Assembly (NCBI RefSeq): GCF_004319545.1
Contig: NZ_CP036313.1
Location: 693,501-757,500 of the forward strand
Reading direction: 5' to 3'
Source of the DNA: Desulfobacter hydrogenophilus
Lineage (GTDB): Bacteria; Desulfobacterota; Desulfobacteria; Desulfobacterales; Desulfobacteraceae
Length of the DNA stretch: 64,000 nt
The translations under genes and the position numbers were made by a program. The notes beneath the pieces were generated by a model, which saw only the letters and a list, made by a program, of their open reading frames with translations, was not told the DNA's origin and searched no databases. Shown one piece after another: positions 1-7,045 of the stretch (its first letter is position 1; each line of letters starts with the position of its first letter).

Positions 1-975
1 TGGTTCAAACCCCAGATGATTGATCATTTCAAGGTCTTCTTGAAGTTGATTGCCTTTTGTGGTCAAATAATTGCCTGTCATTATACCGTTTGCACCGGCA
101 TGAAAGACAAAGGGATGAAGCATTTTTAAATTTGGTATTCTTCCGCCGCAAATAATGATGTCCGTCTCCGGCAGCACATATCTCATGATGGATATTATTT
201 TCAGACATTTTAACGGTGTCAGATTATTTTTCCCTTCAAAAAAAGTTCCCGGTATGGAGCTTAAAAAATTGATTGGAACAGCATCCACCTGAAGTTCCCT
301 TAATTCAAAAGCCAGTTCAAGGACCTGCGCCATACTTTCACCCACACCAAAAATACCGCCCGAACAAACAGATAAACCGGCATTTTTTGCTTTTTTAATC
401 GTATTAACCCGGTCATCGTAGGTATGGGACGTGCAAACAGCATCAAAATGGCTTCGACATGTTTCAAGATTATGATGATAGCGACCTATGCCGCAGCCTT
501 TCAAATAAGCCATATTTGCATCATCCAAAATTCCCAAAGAAACGCAATAGGACATTTTTTTTGACGGTAAGCCGCCCAGCGCATCCGCCACCTGTCGAAC
601 CTCATTTTCAGCAAGCCCTTTGCCGGTGGTCACAATGGAATAACGATGGACATTTGTATCCATAAGTTTGTATGCCCCTTTCTGAAGTTCAACTTTGGAC
701 ATCAAGGGATAAATTTCAATATCTGATGTATGAAATTTTGATTGCGAGCAGAATTTACAGTCTTCACTGCACATTCCTGATTTTCCGTTACAGATTGCGC
801 ATAGGTGAATTTCGCGTTTAAAAAAAGAGTCCCGGATCAGATCCGCACCTGCCATCAACGCGAACACGTCCTTATCCTCGGTCAACGCCAAGTGACGAAG
901 AATGCTATTTTCAGGGCGTTGACCCTCAATAATATTTTTTGCGATATCGATATATGACTCAATGGTATATTGCAT
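1..975 (-). CDS. bioB: Biotin synthase (radical SAM), runs off the left edge
   Basis: Converts dethiobiotin to biotin by radical-SAM sulfur insertion in the cytoplasm. Read on the minus strand from ATG 975, behind an AAGGAA Shine-Dalgarno. The radical-SAM motif CSEDCKFC gives a CX3CX2C cluster at about residues 69, 73 and 76. A biotin-synthase block GRYHHNLETCRSHF follows, and the last visible residues QLQEDLEMINHLGFEP match the usual C-terminus. About 325 codons are visible against a usual length of about 320-345, so only the very end is missing. It begins 8 bp after the broken bioD and shares its leader. Biotin control is suggested by the BirA-type operator at 1686-1718. The family assignment is secure. 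Confidence 0.93.
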   Translation of the reverse strand, partial: MQYTIESYIDIAKNIIEGQRPENSILRHLALTEDKDVFALMAGADLIRDSFFKREIHLCAICNGKSGMCSEDCKFCSQSKFHTSDIEIYPLMSKVELQKGAYKLMDTNVHRYSIVTTGKGLAENEVRQVADALGGLPSKKMSYCVSLGILDDANMAYLKGCGIGRYHHNLETCRSHFDAVCTSHTYDDRVNTIKKAKNAGLSVCSGGIFGVGESMAQVLELAFELRELQVDAVPINFLSSIPGTFFEGKNNLTPLKCLKIISIMRYVLPETDIIICGGRIPNLKMLHPFVFHAGANGIMTGNYLTTKGNQLQEDLEMINHLGFEP

Positions 976-983
976 CTTTTTCC

Positions 984-1655
984 TTAAGATATTGAAAATT
1001 CTTTTTGGGGAACATAGAGTCCGGCAATGGAAAACGTTGTGGAGACAGCCATTCCGCCAACGGCAAGCATGTCCATTCCCATAAGGTTGGCACCAAGCCC
1101 CAAAATGCCACCGACGATGATGGCCGAACAACACCAATGGCGATGAATGGTTCGCTTTTTCCTCATAATCAGGGCAACAGCCACCGGCGGCACGATATCA
1201 AACATAGCGCCTTCCATCCGGGATGCCAGATGAGGGGAACAGGGGGCGACAAATGACAAGGGCACCATATCCCTTATTTCGTCCTCATCCCGGATAAAGG
1301 ATGAGGCGCTGCAATAGACTTCAAAATCCGAAGAAACCGGATACCCGTCTTCGGTATAGCCGCCCCCGGTCTGAATCACTTTCATTGGCACTGCATCTAT
1401 TCCCTGTATTCGCATTTGACGCATCAAAGACACAGTAAGCCCCAAGTTCAAAATAAAACTTTCCATATGGTTTGCGTTTTCATCCGTCTTCTTCGTTGTG
1501 TCAATGGGTACATATATTTAATTTGCTCCCGTTGCCACGCCTTGAATACGAACGAAAAGTCTAAACCATATTTTGGAATGTTTTATTCCGATCATGGGCC
1601 TAACAAGTGTTTTACCCGCGTTTGTATCTGTTCCCGCAACAAAAAATCCGTTCAT
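984..1655 (-). pseudogene. bioD: Broken dethiobiotin synthetase
   Basis: A start at ATG 1655 with a GGAGG ribosome site gives MNGFFVAGTDTNAGKTLV, the P-loop N-terminus of BioD. The frame then loses similarity and stops at about 1518-1520. Downstream, an open frame of 160 codons (1466 to 984) resumes with BioD-like text: a helix LMRQMRIQGIDAVPMKVIQTG and then VAPCSPHLASRMEG, as in the 'P.SPHLA...EG' block. So roughly 150 bp of foreign or rearranged DNA separates the P-loop from the body. The last ~60 residues are hydrophobic (AIIVGGILGLGANLMG) and do not look like BioD. Without a joined P-loop no BioD activity is expected from this locus. An intact bioD elsewhere is possible. Confidence 0.7.
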
Positions 1656-1685
1656 CTGTCCGCCTCCGTAATCTCACGCCCAATC

Positions 1686-1718
1686 TGGTTAACCGAGAAC
1701 TTTACTAATAGTTAACCA
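1686..1718 (-). promoter_or_regulatory. BirA-type biotin operator
   Basis: TGGTTAACC, 15 bp, AGTTAACCA. The known bacterial BirA operator is close to TTGTTAACC-N15-GGTTAACAA, so this has one mismatch in the left arm, two in the right and the correct spacing. It lies 31 bp upstream of the bioD start and overlaps the proposed -10 region. Repression of the bio transcript by biotinyl-AMP-loaded BirA is inferred. Confidence 0.65.
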
Positions 1719-1731
1719 CATGGTTCGTCAA
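1705..1731 (-). promoter_or_regulatory. Promoter of the bioD-bioB transcript
   Basis: On the minus strand TTGACG (1731-1726) could be a -35 box. TATTAG (1710-1705) with a short 15-bp spacer, or TTAGTA with 17 bp, could be the -10 box. The BirA-type operator covers the -10 area, as expected for repression. Confidence 0.4.
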
Positions 1732-1842
1732 GGAAAATTTCGACAGGGGGGACAAAAAGACATTCCAATTGCTACGCGCCACCTAATGTCAAAAAGGTAA
1801 GATAATTTTAGATTAAAACCACGAAGAACACGAGGTTTAGTA

Positions 1843-1919
1843 GTTTAGGAATGAGTCCGGAATAGCTTAACCCGGGAGCGCGGGCGTCTCGCCCGCATCT
1901 TTAGGACCCGTTCCTAAAC
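1843..1919. repeat. Dispersed GC-rich palindromic repeat, copy 1
   Basis: An outer inverted repeat (GTTTAGGAA ... TTCCTAAAC) encloses GGGAGCGCGGGCGTCTC and its foldback GCCCGC. The same core recurs at 35656-35700 and twice, in opposite orientation, at 45791-45850. It is REP-like: short, palindromic, intergenic and repeated. It abuts the solute-binding-protein gene and could act as a transcript end or be inert. Confidence 0.65.
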
Positions 1920-2004
1920 CATGAATTACCGTGTTCACTCTTATCTGGACATTTCCCAAATTAAGATGCTAAACTGCTGCCATAAATCAAAAATGAGATC
2001 CCAG

Positions 2005-2787
2005 ATGACAAAATATATTAGATATTTAATATGTGTTGCTGCTATTTTTATCTCTTCGGCAAAATTGAGCCAAGCACAACCATTAGAAATAGAAAGCATC
2101 CATCCTAAAAAACCGCCGTTATTCATCGTCACAGAAGCCTTTGAACCCCTTATCTTTTCTTCGGATACCCAATTGCGGGGCATGGATTATGAAATAACCG
2201 AAGCAGTCTTCCGCATCTTGAATATCCCCATTATCATCGAATTCTATCCCTTCAAACGGTGCCTGATGATGGTAAAAAACAAGCAGGCCGATGCCGTCAT
2301 TGATCTGCTGGCCAATGAAAAACGACTAAAGTATATCTTCTTCCCTGATGAGCCTTTATCAGAAAGCCATGAAGCAATTTTTCATCTAAAAGACCATCCA
2401 CCTCAAATCAATACACTCGGTGATCTGAAATTTTATAAAGTCGGAACTCAGCTTGGATATGAATACCCCAATGGGCTTTCAAAATTCCTTGTTAATCCCG
2501 AAGAAGTTTCCACCCTGGAACAAAATTTAAAAAAATTATTGTTAAATCGTATTGATATCATTCTTGAAAATCGTATTGTCGGCCTCCATACCGCCAAACG
2601 GATGGGGATTTCCCATCGGATAAGCACTACCAATTTACCGGGGGAATTTTTAAACCGTTATTATTTGGGATTTGCCAAAAAACAGGAGTACAATCTTTTA
2701 GCAGACCAATTCAGCCAGGTATTGTCCAAATTCAAGCAAACGAAAGCCTATCATGAAATTTTAAACAGATACGTGCAGACTCAATGA
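2005..2787 (+). CDS. Periplasmic solute-binding protein, family 3-like
   Basis: A periplasmic binding-fold protein of about 260 residues. From M at 2005 a lysine-containing start and hydrophobic stretch (YLICVAAIFISSA) ending at QAQ-P look like a Sec signal peptide. Met codons at 1921 and 1993 lie further upstream, so the start is uncertain. The body carries the SBP_bac_3 pattern: FEPLIFSSD, GMDYEITEAVF, a 'YPFKRCLMMVKNKQADAVIDLL' region, and GDLKFYKVGTQLGYEY near the hinge. No ABC permease or ATPase lies next to it, so it may serve a sensor or a distant transporter. Many orphan proteins of this kind in deltaproteobacteria have no known ligand. The fold call is good; the ligand is unknown. 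Confidence 0.75.
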   Translation: MTKYIRYLICVAAIFISSAKLSQAQPLEIESIHPKKPPLFIVTEAFEPLIFSSDTQLRGMDYEITEAVFRILNIPIIIEFYPFKRCLMMVKNKQADAVIDLLANEKRLKYIFFPDEPLSESHEAIFHLKDHPPQINTLGDLKFYKVGTQLGYEYPNGLSKFLVNPEEVSTLEQNLKKLLLNRIDIILENRIVGLHTAKRMGISHRISTTNLPGEFLNRYYLGFAKKQEYNLLADQFSQVLSKFKQTKAYHEILNRYVQTQ

Positions 2788-2830
2788 TTCAGCCGGCTAT
2801 ATTTTTTAAAGGGGGCATTCCGTTCTAACT

Positions 2831-2965
2831 ATGGATGAGTACTGTTCACTTCTGATTGCTTCCTCCAGACCCTGCCGTTACCAGCAACGCCCTTGCAATT
2901 CGGATTGTCTTCCCCCTGGTCGAGGTGACGCCTGCTTACCGCAGACTGGGTTTACCCGCCATGCC
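2831..2965 (-). other. Possible group II intron domain I remnant
   Basis: The minus strand carries GGTAAACCCAGTCTGCGG, CAATCCGAATTGCAAGG and GGGTCTGGAGGAAGC in that order, which recall conserved stretches of bacterial group II intron domain I. No reverse transcriptase or domain V is adjacent. This is recognition from memory without alignment; a different structured RNA cannot be excluded. Confidence 0.3.
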
Positions 2966-2977
2966 GGGCAAACAAAA

Positions 2978-3005
2978 ATCCCGGTCCTTTGCGGGACCGG
3001 GATTG
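2978..3005 (-). terminator. Intrinsic terminator of hpf
   Basis: Perfect 11-bp arms AATCCCGGTCC and GGACCGGGATT with a 6-nt loop, followed on the minus strand by TTTTTGTTTG. It lies 27 bp past the hpf stop. Confidence 0.85.
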
Positions 3006-3031
3006 GGTTAAATTATATGTCAGACAAATGT

Positions 3032-3382
3032 CTATTCGCTATCAACAGCATCCATCAATTCATCTTTGATACTTTGTTTGTCACCAGCCAGGTGCCGTTT
3101 TTGCTTTTCTTTGAATTTGGTAATCTGAATTTTAATTTTTTCGGCCACACTGTCAATAGCTAAATACATGTTGTTGTCTTCAGCCTCGCCTCTGGCATGA
3201 ATTTTAAGCTTACCGCAGGTCAGATTTATTTCAGCAATGCTGTGTAATTTTTCCTCTGACAAGACAACCTGAGCCTCGGCCGGGGATTCCAGCATCCTAT
3301 CTAATTTATTTAATCTCTTTTCGATATGGGATTTTACAGCGTCAGATGAAGGGACGTTCTTGAAAGTGATTGAAATGTTCAT
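3032..3382 (-). CDS. hpf: Ribosome hibernation promoting factor, short form
   Basis: Binds the 30S decoding region in stationary phase and stabilises inactive ribosomes. The 116-residue protein starts MNISITFKNVP and contains RLNKLDRML, an AEINLTCG-type strand, HARGEAEDNNMYLAIDSV and a basic helix KIKIQITKFKEKQKRH, which together are the S30AE/RaiA domain. There is no long-form dimerisation tail, so it is a short HPF/YfiA type. An AGGAG site lies before ATG 3382. It is often found next to rpoN; here it stands alone with its own terminator. Confidence 0.9.
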   Translation of the reverse strand: MNISITFKNVPSSDAVKSHIEKRLNKLDRMLESPAEAQVVLSEEKLHSIAEINLTCGKLKIHARGEAEDNNMYLAIDSVAEKIKIQITKFKEKQKRHLAGDKQSIKDELMDAVDSE

Positions 3383-3500
3383 GGGCTCTCCTTTTTATTG
3401 GTGAGATGATGGTTCAAAAATAACACAATCCCTGCTATGACTCAATGATAGATCGTTATATAATTAAAGTAAATCAGCAAACGACAAGCGACTTATTTTT

Positions 3501-3797
3501 TTAAGATTCTTTGTCAGGTTCCGGGGTCTTATTTTTCGAAACAACCTTGGGAAAAAGGTCTTCCAGGTTCAATCCCTTGATTTTTTTCAAACAGTCTGAA
3601 AGCGCGTCGCTCTCGGTGCTGCCAACACCCTGATGCCCGGATTCTGCAATGATGTTCACAAGGTTGGGCACGGCAATATAATCGCCTGCCAGATTGCCCT
3701 GAATCTTTTTATGAACATCAATATAGATCATTCTGCCATTGCGGATCAGATTGTACCGGGTTACCCGTGTTAAAATATCTTTAACATTAAGTTCCAT
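3501..3797 (-). CDS. Small conserved-looking protein of unknown function
   Basis: A 98-residue ORF with a strong AAGGAG site before ATG 3797. It has no signal peptide and no membrane segment. Its sequence (VKDILTRVTRYNLIRNGRMIYIDVHKK) suggests a small alpha/beta domain, with a lysine-rich tail KNKTPEPDKES. It is divergent from the decarboxylase gene at 3966 and lies on the same strand as hpf, about 120 bp upstream of it. I do not recognise the family. Confidence 0.6.
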   Translation of the reverse strand: MELNVKDILTRVTRYNLIRNGRMIYIDVHKKIQGNLAGDYIAVPNLVNIIAESGHQGVGSTESDALSDCLKKIKGLNLEDLFPKVVSKNKTPEPDKES

Positions 3798-3965
3798 TTG
3801 ATTTTCTCCTTATTTTAAGGTAGACCTGCCATATTTTAAGATTGTTTGCAAGTTTAATTAAAAAGATGGCAGCCGCAGAAGGCGGCAGGCCCAATGCAAA
3901 ACAACATAAGCCGGACAGCACAAGCCGGACAACCGATTTTAAATTGAAGGAAAGACCTTCACAAT

Positions 3966-5642
3966 ATGTCATCCTCTTTTTCATTTTTTTCATTGCCTGG
4001 AAACAGCACCTGGACTCAAGGCCATAAAAACTTACGAAAAACAACCGGGCAATTGATCGCAGACCGCAAGTCCCTGGACCGGGTATTCATCCGTCCCGAA
4101 GATGAGAACAGCAAAAAGACCCTGGTTAAATATATGGAGCAGATCCTGTTCGGACTGCACGATTTCCTTAACCGAAATGTGGGCGTCACCGACGAAATCA
4201 GTCTTACTGAACTGGCTAAAAATTACATGGATGTCGAGATCAGCGATCATCCCCAGAAAAATCTGGGCCAGGTTATTGAAGATATCATCAAAGACATTGC
4301 CCCTAAAGCGGTGAATGTGGCATCGCCTTACTTCATTGGTCACATGACCTCTGCCCTGCCCTTTTTCATGGTGCATCTTAAAGCCATTACCGCAGCCTTG
4401 AACCAGAATGTCATTAAAATGGAAACCTCCAAGGTGCTCGCTGTCATTGAAAGGCAGGTGCTGGCCAAAATTCACCGCCTGATTTTCAAACAAAGCCATG
4501 ACTTCTACCAGGCGCATGTCCAAAATACCCGTACGGCTCTGGGCGCATTTACATCTGGTGGCACCACGGCCAACATGACAGCCATGTGGGTGGCCAGAAA
4601 TCGCCTGTTCCCGCCTAAAGATGATTTTTCAAGCATTGAAGAAGACGGCCTGTTCAAGGCCATGCGTGTCCATAACACGGACCGGGTGGTGATCCTTGTC
4701 TCCCGGCGGGGGCACTACTCTTTGAGAAAAGCAAGCGGTATTCTGGGCTTGGGCAATAAAAACATCATTATCATAGATGTTAAACCGGATCACACCATTG
4801 ATACAGACAAACTTAAACAGATTATTCAGGACCTGAAGCAGGAGGGGCGTACAAAAATTGCTGCAATCGTGGGTATTGCCGGGGCCACGGAGACAGGGAC
4901 CATTGATCCATTGCAAGAGATGGCCGATATCTGTGAACAGGAGCAGATTCATTTTCACGTGGATGCCGCATGGGGTGGGCCCATATTGTTATCCCAAACC
5001 TATGCCCACCTGCTTTCAGGCATTGAACGGGCAGATTCGGTCACCATTGACGGCCACAAACAATTTTACATGCCCATGGGAACAGGCATGGTTTATTTTA
5101 AAAACGCCCTTGCCCTTGACGCCATTGCCTACCATGCCCGGTACGTCAACCGAAAAGGCTCTGTGGATTTAGGCATAAAAACCCTTGAAGGCTCCAGGGA
5201 GGCCGCCTGCCTGATATTGGATGCATCCTTAAAAATCATGGGCGCCAAAGGGTATGCCCTGATGATTGATCACGGTATTGAAACGGCCAAGGCATTCGCC
5301 GAAAAAATAGACGCTCGGCCGGAATTTGAACTTGTGACTCCCCCTGTACTCAATATCCTGACCTACCGACTGGTCCCCATGGTCTTCCGGCAAAAACTGA
5401 AAACGGCCCGGGGGCAGACGCGTAAACACTTAAACCAGGAGCTTGACGAGATTAATATTCGCATCCAGCGCATCCAGCGAGAAGCTGGCAAAAGTTTTGT
5501 CTCCAGAACCCGACTCAAACTTGTGCCGGAAGATGATTTCATGGTAGTGGTACTTCGAAGCGTTATCATGAACCCCTATACCACCGAAGCCATTCTGGAT
5601 GACATCCTGGATGAACAGGAACAAATTTATCATCAACTTTAA
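3966..5642 (+). CDS. PLP-dependent decarboxylase, PanP-like (aspartate 1-decarboxylase candidate)
   Basis: A 558-residue group II pyridoxal-phosphate decarboxylase. Substrate contacts are implied by FTSGGTTANMTAMWVARN, the cofactor pocket by HVDAAWGGP, and the Schiff-base lysine by TIDGHKQFYMPMGTG, near residue 365. The length and the N-terminal region (YFIGHMTSALPFFM) resemble the family annotated as PLP-dependent aspartate 1-decarboxylase, a replacement of PanD for beta-alanine and pantothenate synthesis. Glutamate decarboxylase is the alternative. AAGGAAAG lies about 11 bp before ATG 3966. The first ~30 residues are low-complexity and the true start could be slightly inside. No pan genes are adjacent. 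Confidence 0.8.
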   Translation: MSSSFSFFSLPGNSTWTQGHKNLRKTTGQLIADRKSLDRVFIRPEDENSKKTLVKYMEQILFGLHDFLNRNVGVTDEISLTELAKNYMDVEISDHPQKNLGQVIEDIIKDIAPKAVNVASPYFIGHMTSALPFFMVHLKAITAALNQNVIKMETSKVLAVIERQVLAKIHRLIFKQSHDFYQAHVQNTRTALGAFTSGGTTANMTAMWVARNRLFPPKDDFSSIEEDGLFKAMRVHNTDRVVILVSRRGHYSLRKASGILGLGNKNIIIIDVKPDHTIDTDKLKQIIQDLKQEGRTKIAAIVGIAGATETGTIDPLQEMADICEQEQIHFHVDAAWGGPILLSQTYAHLLSGIERADSVTIDGHKQFYMPMGTGMVYFKNALALDAIAYHARYVNRKGSVDLGIKTLEGSREAACLILDASLKIMGAKGYALMIDHGIETAKAFAEKIDARPEFELVTPPVLNILTYRLVPMVFRQKLKTARGQTRKHLNQELDEINIRIQRIQREAGKSFVSRTRLKLVPEDDFMVVVLRSVIMNPYTTEAILDDILDEQEQIYHQL

Positions 5643-5733
5643 TCAGGGCCGGCCAGGCAGCACCTGGGCCCATGGAATAAATTTACAAACGGGTATAAAT
5701 ATGTTTGTCAGCCTGATTACTTCAATATCCGAA

Positions 5734-5857
5734 TTACCATCGGTCATAAAGCGTTTTTAAACCCATGGCCATGTAGTTGAGTTTGCCTTCATAGTGGGTT
5801 CCGAGAATGGACTGGGGGCAGCCTGAAACCGTGTGTGCTGATGTTTATTTTTTTCAT
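5734..5857 (-). pseudogene. Flavin-reductase-like gene remnant
   Basis: On the minus strand a strong AAAGGAGG site precedes ATG 5857, followed by a short start region. A frame change then gives GCPQSILGTHYEGKLNYMAMG, which resembles the start of flavin reductase-like proteins, and the frame stops at TAA 5734. Only about 40 codons remain. The call rests on a short match. Confidence 0.35.
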
Positions 5858-5907
5858 TTGTTCCTCCTTTTTTATATTTATCATGGAAATCAATAATTGC
5901 CACTTCA

Positions 5908-6003
5908 TTGACGATCTTAAAGTCATCCCCAAGAAAGACATTTGATGAGATTACCTATATGGTCGGCTATGGGGACAGCAGCACACGAAAAAAGGCAGGA
6001 CGA
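5908..6003 (+). pseudogene. AraC-family regulator remnant (C-terminal helix-turn-helix)
   Basis: A short frame contains FDEITYMVGYGDSST, very close to the AraC/XylS signature 'xxEIxxxVGYxDSSTFRRxFKR'. It then loses the phenylalanine and the rest of the second helix-turn-helix and runs into the 3' end of the HAD gene. Nothing upstream encodes the rest of a regulator. A decayed fragment. Confidence 0.55.
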
Positions 6004-6006
6004 GCT

Positions 6007-6570
6007 TTACGTCCGGTAGGTGCCCTGTTCAAGCATTCGGGCGACAGAAATAGACTCTGCCAGGATCTTTTCCGTCCAGTTGTCGTCCAGCGGGTCGACG
6101 ATCAAAACCCGGAAATGAAAACGTTTCCCCTCAATAAATACCCCTTCGGAGTTGTCGATATGCAGCATGGCGTTCACCCGGTTGGGAAGCTTAGAGGGTT
6201 TTCTCTTCACCAGGAGATTTTTTATGATTTTCTCATGCCGATCCTGGTTAATCACCAAATCCAGCTTGAGGCCGTGGAGGTTGAACAGTCTTTTAATGTA
6301 TTTGGGCTTGCGGTGGGAAGTGGTGTAAATTCCTATCTGCCAACCATAATTTCTCAACTGCTTGAAAAGATGAACGGTCCCGTAGCGCAGGGGTTCAATG
6401 TTGAGCCACTTATGGTGCCAGGGTAGAGTCAGATACTCGGTAGGGATTTCCGGTTGCCAGCAAATGAGGGTATCGTCAAGGTCGAAAGTTATCAGGGGCT
6501 TGGTTATTGCTTGGCCCAGAAGGGCTGTAAATTTTGATTGCTCAATTCCAACCTGTTGATATTTTAGCAA
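6007..6570 (-). CDS. HAD-superfamily phosphatase-like protein
   Basis: A 187-residue protein with the HAD nucleophile motif ITFDLDDTLICW near residues 28-38 (aspartates DLD), motif II as GIYTTSHRKPK, a conserved-position lysine (LVKRKPSK), and HIDNSEGVFIEG as a likely motif IV area. The family hydrolyses phosphate esters through a phospho-aspartate; the substrate cannot be read from the sequence. The first in-frame initiator is TTG 6570 with a weak ribosome site, so the N-terminus is uncertain. It stands alone between remnants and a MITE. Confidence 0.7.
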   Translation of the reverse strand: MLKYQQVGIEQSKFTALLGQAITKPLITFDLDDTLICWQPEIPTEYLTLPWHHKWLNIEPLRYGTVHLFKQLRNYGWQIGIYTTSHRKPKYIKRLFNLHGLKLDLVINQDRHEKIIKNLLVKRKPSKLPNRVNAMLHIDNSEGVFIEGKRFHFRVLIVDPLDDNWTEKILAESISVARMLEQGTYRT

Positions 6571-6732
6571 ATTTAATCTCTCGATTTTATTAAATGGTTA
6601 ATGGTGTGGGTGTGTGCACTTAAAACCAAGCCCATTATCAGAATTAACATTATATGTCTTGTGTTAGAAAAATATTAGAAGGGTAATAATTTATCCGCAA
6701 GTGATAAATAATTAAACGGCTACATTTTACTG

Positions 6733-6953
6733 ACTGAAGTTTCCTGATTTTTATCAGCCTATTGATTGTCTATGATGTGGGATTGTAGCAGGGTCGAGTT
6801 TAATTTTGATAGGTTTTGCCATGTAAATAGCAAAACCCCATTTTATTCTCCCTGTTCATACAAATCCCGCTGATAGAAAAATATCATATAATTTCAATAC
6901 TATATACAATTTAGTCCAAAATAACAGTAAAATAAAAATCAGGAAACTTCAGT
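6733..6953. mobile_element. MITE-like element, 221 bp
   Basis: Perfect 22-bp inverted ends (6733-6754 and 6932-6953, beginning ACTGAAGTTTCCTGATTTTT) flank about 180 bp of AT-rich non-coding DNA. The 5-bp sequence TACTG is directly repeated on both sides (6728-6732 and 6954-6958), as for a target-site duplication. It occupies the otherwise empty stretch downstream of ppk1. The outer end motif CTGAAGTTTCCTGA recurs at 56475-56488. Confidence 0.8.
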
Positions 6954-7045
6954 TACTGATCATCTTTGGCAAAAACTCGATTTTTTTTTCGAATTAGCTA
7001 TCCAAATTGTCCTCTTGGAAAATTTAATTGTTTTGTAACGCCATC

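Noticed and set aside
1416..1715. Plus-strand open frame of 99 codons over the bioD remnant
   Set aside because: It is the complement of BioD-like coding text and the bio promoter region, with no ribosome site.
3787..4044. Minus-strand 85-codon frame with a hydrophobic segment between the unknown protein and the decarboxylase
   Set aside because: It overlaps both neighbours and lacks a ribosome site; the hydrophobicity comes from AT-rich leader DNA.
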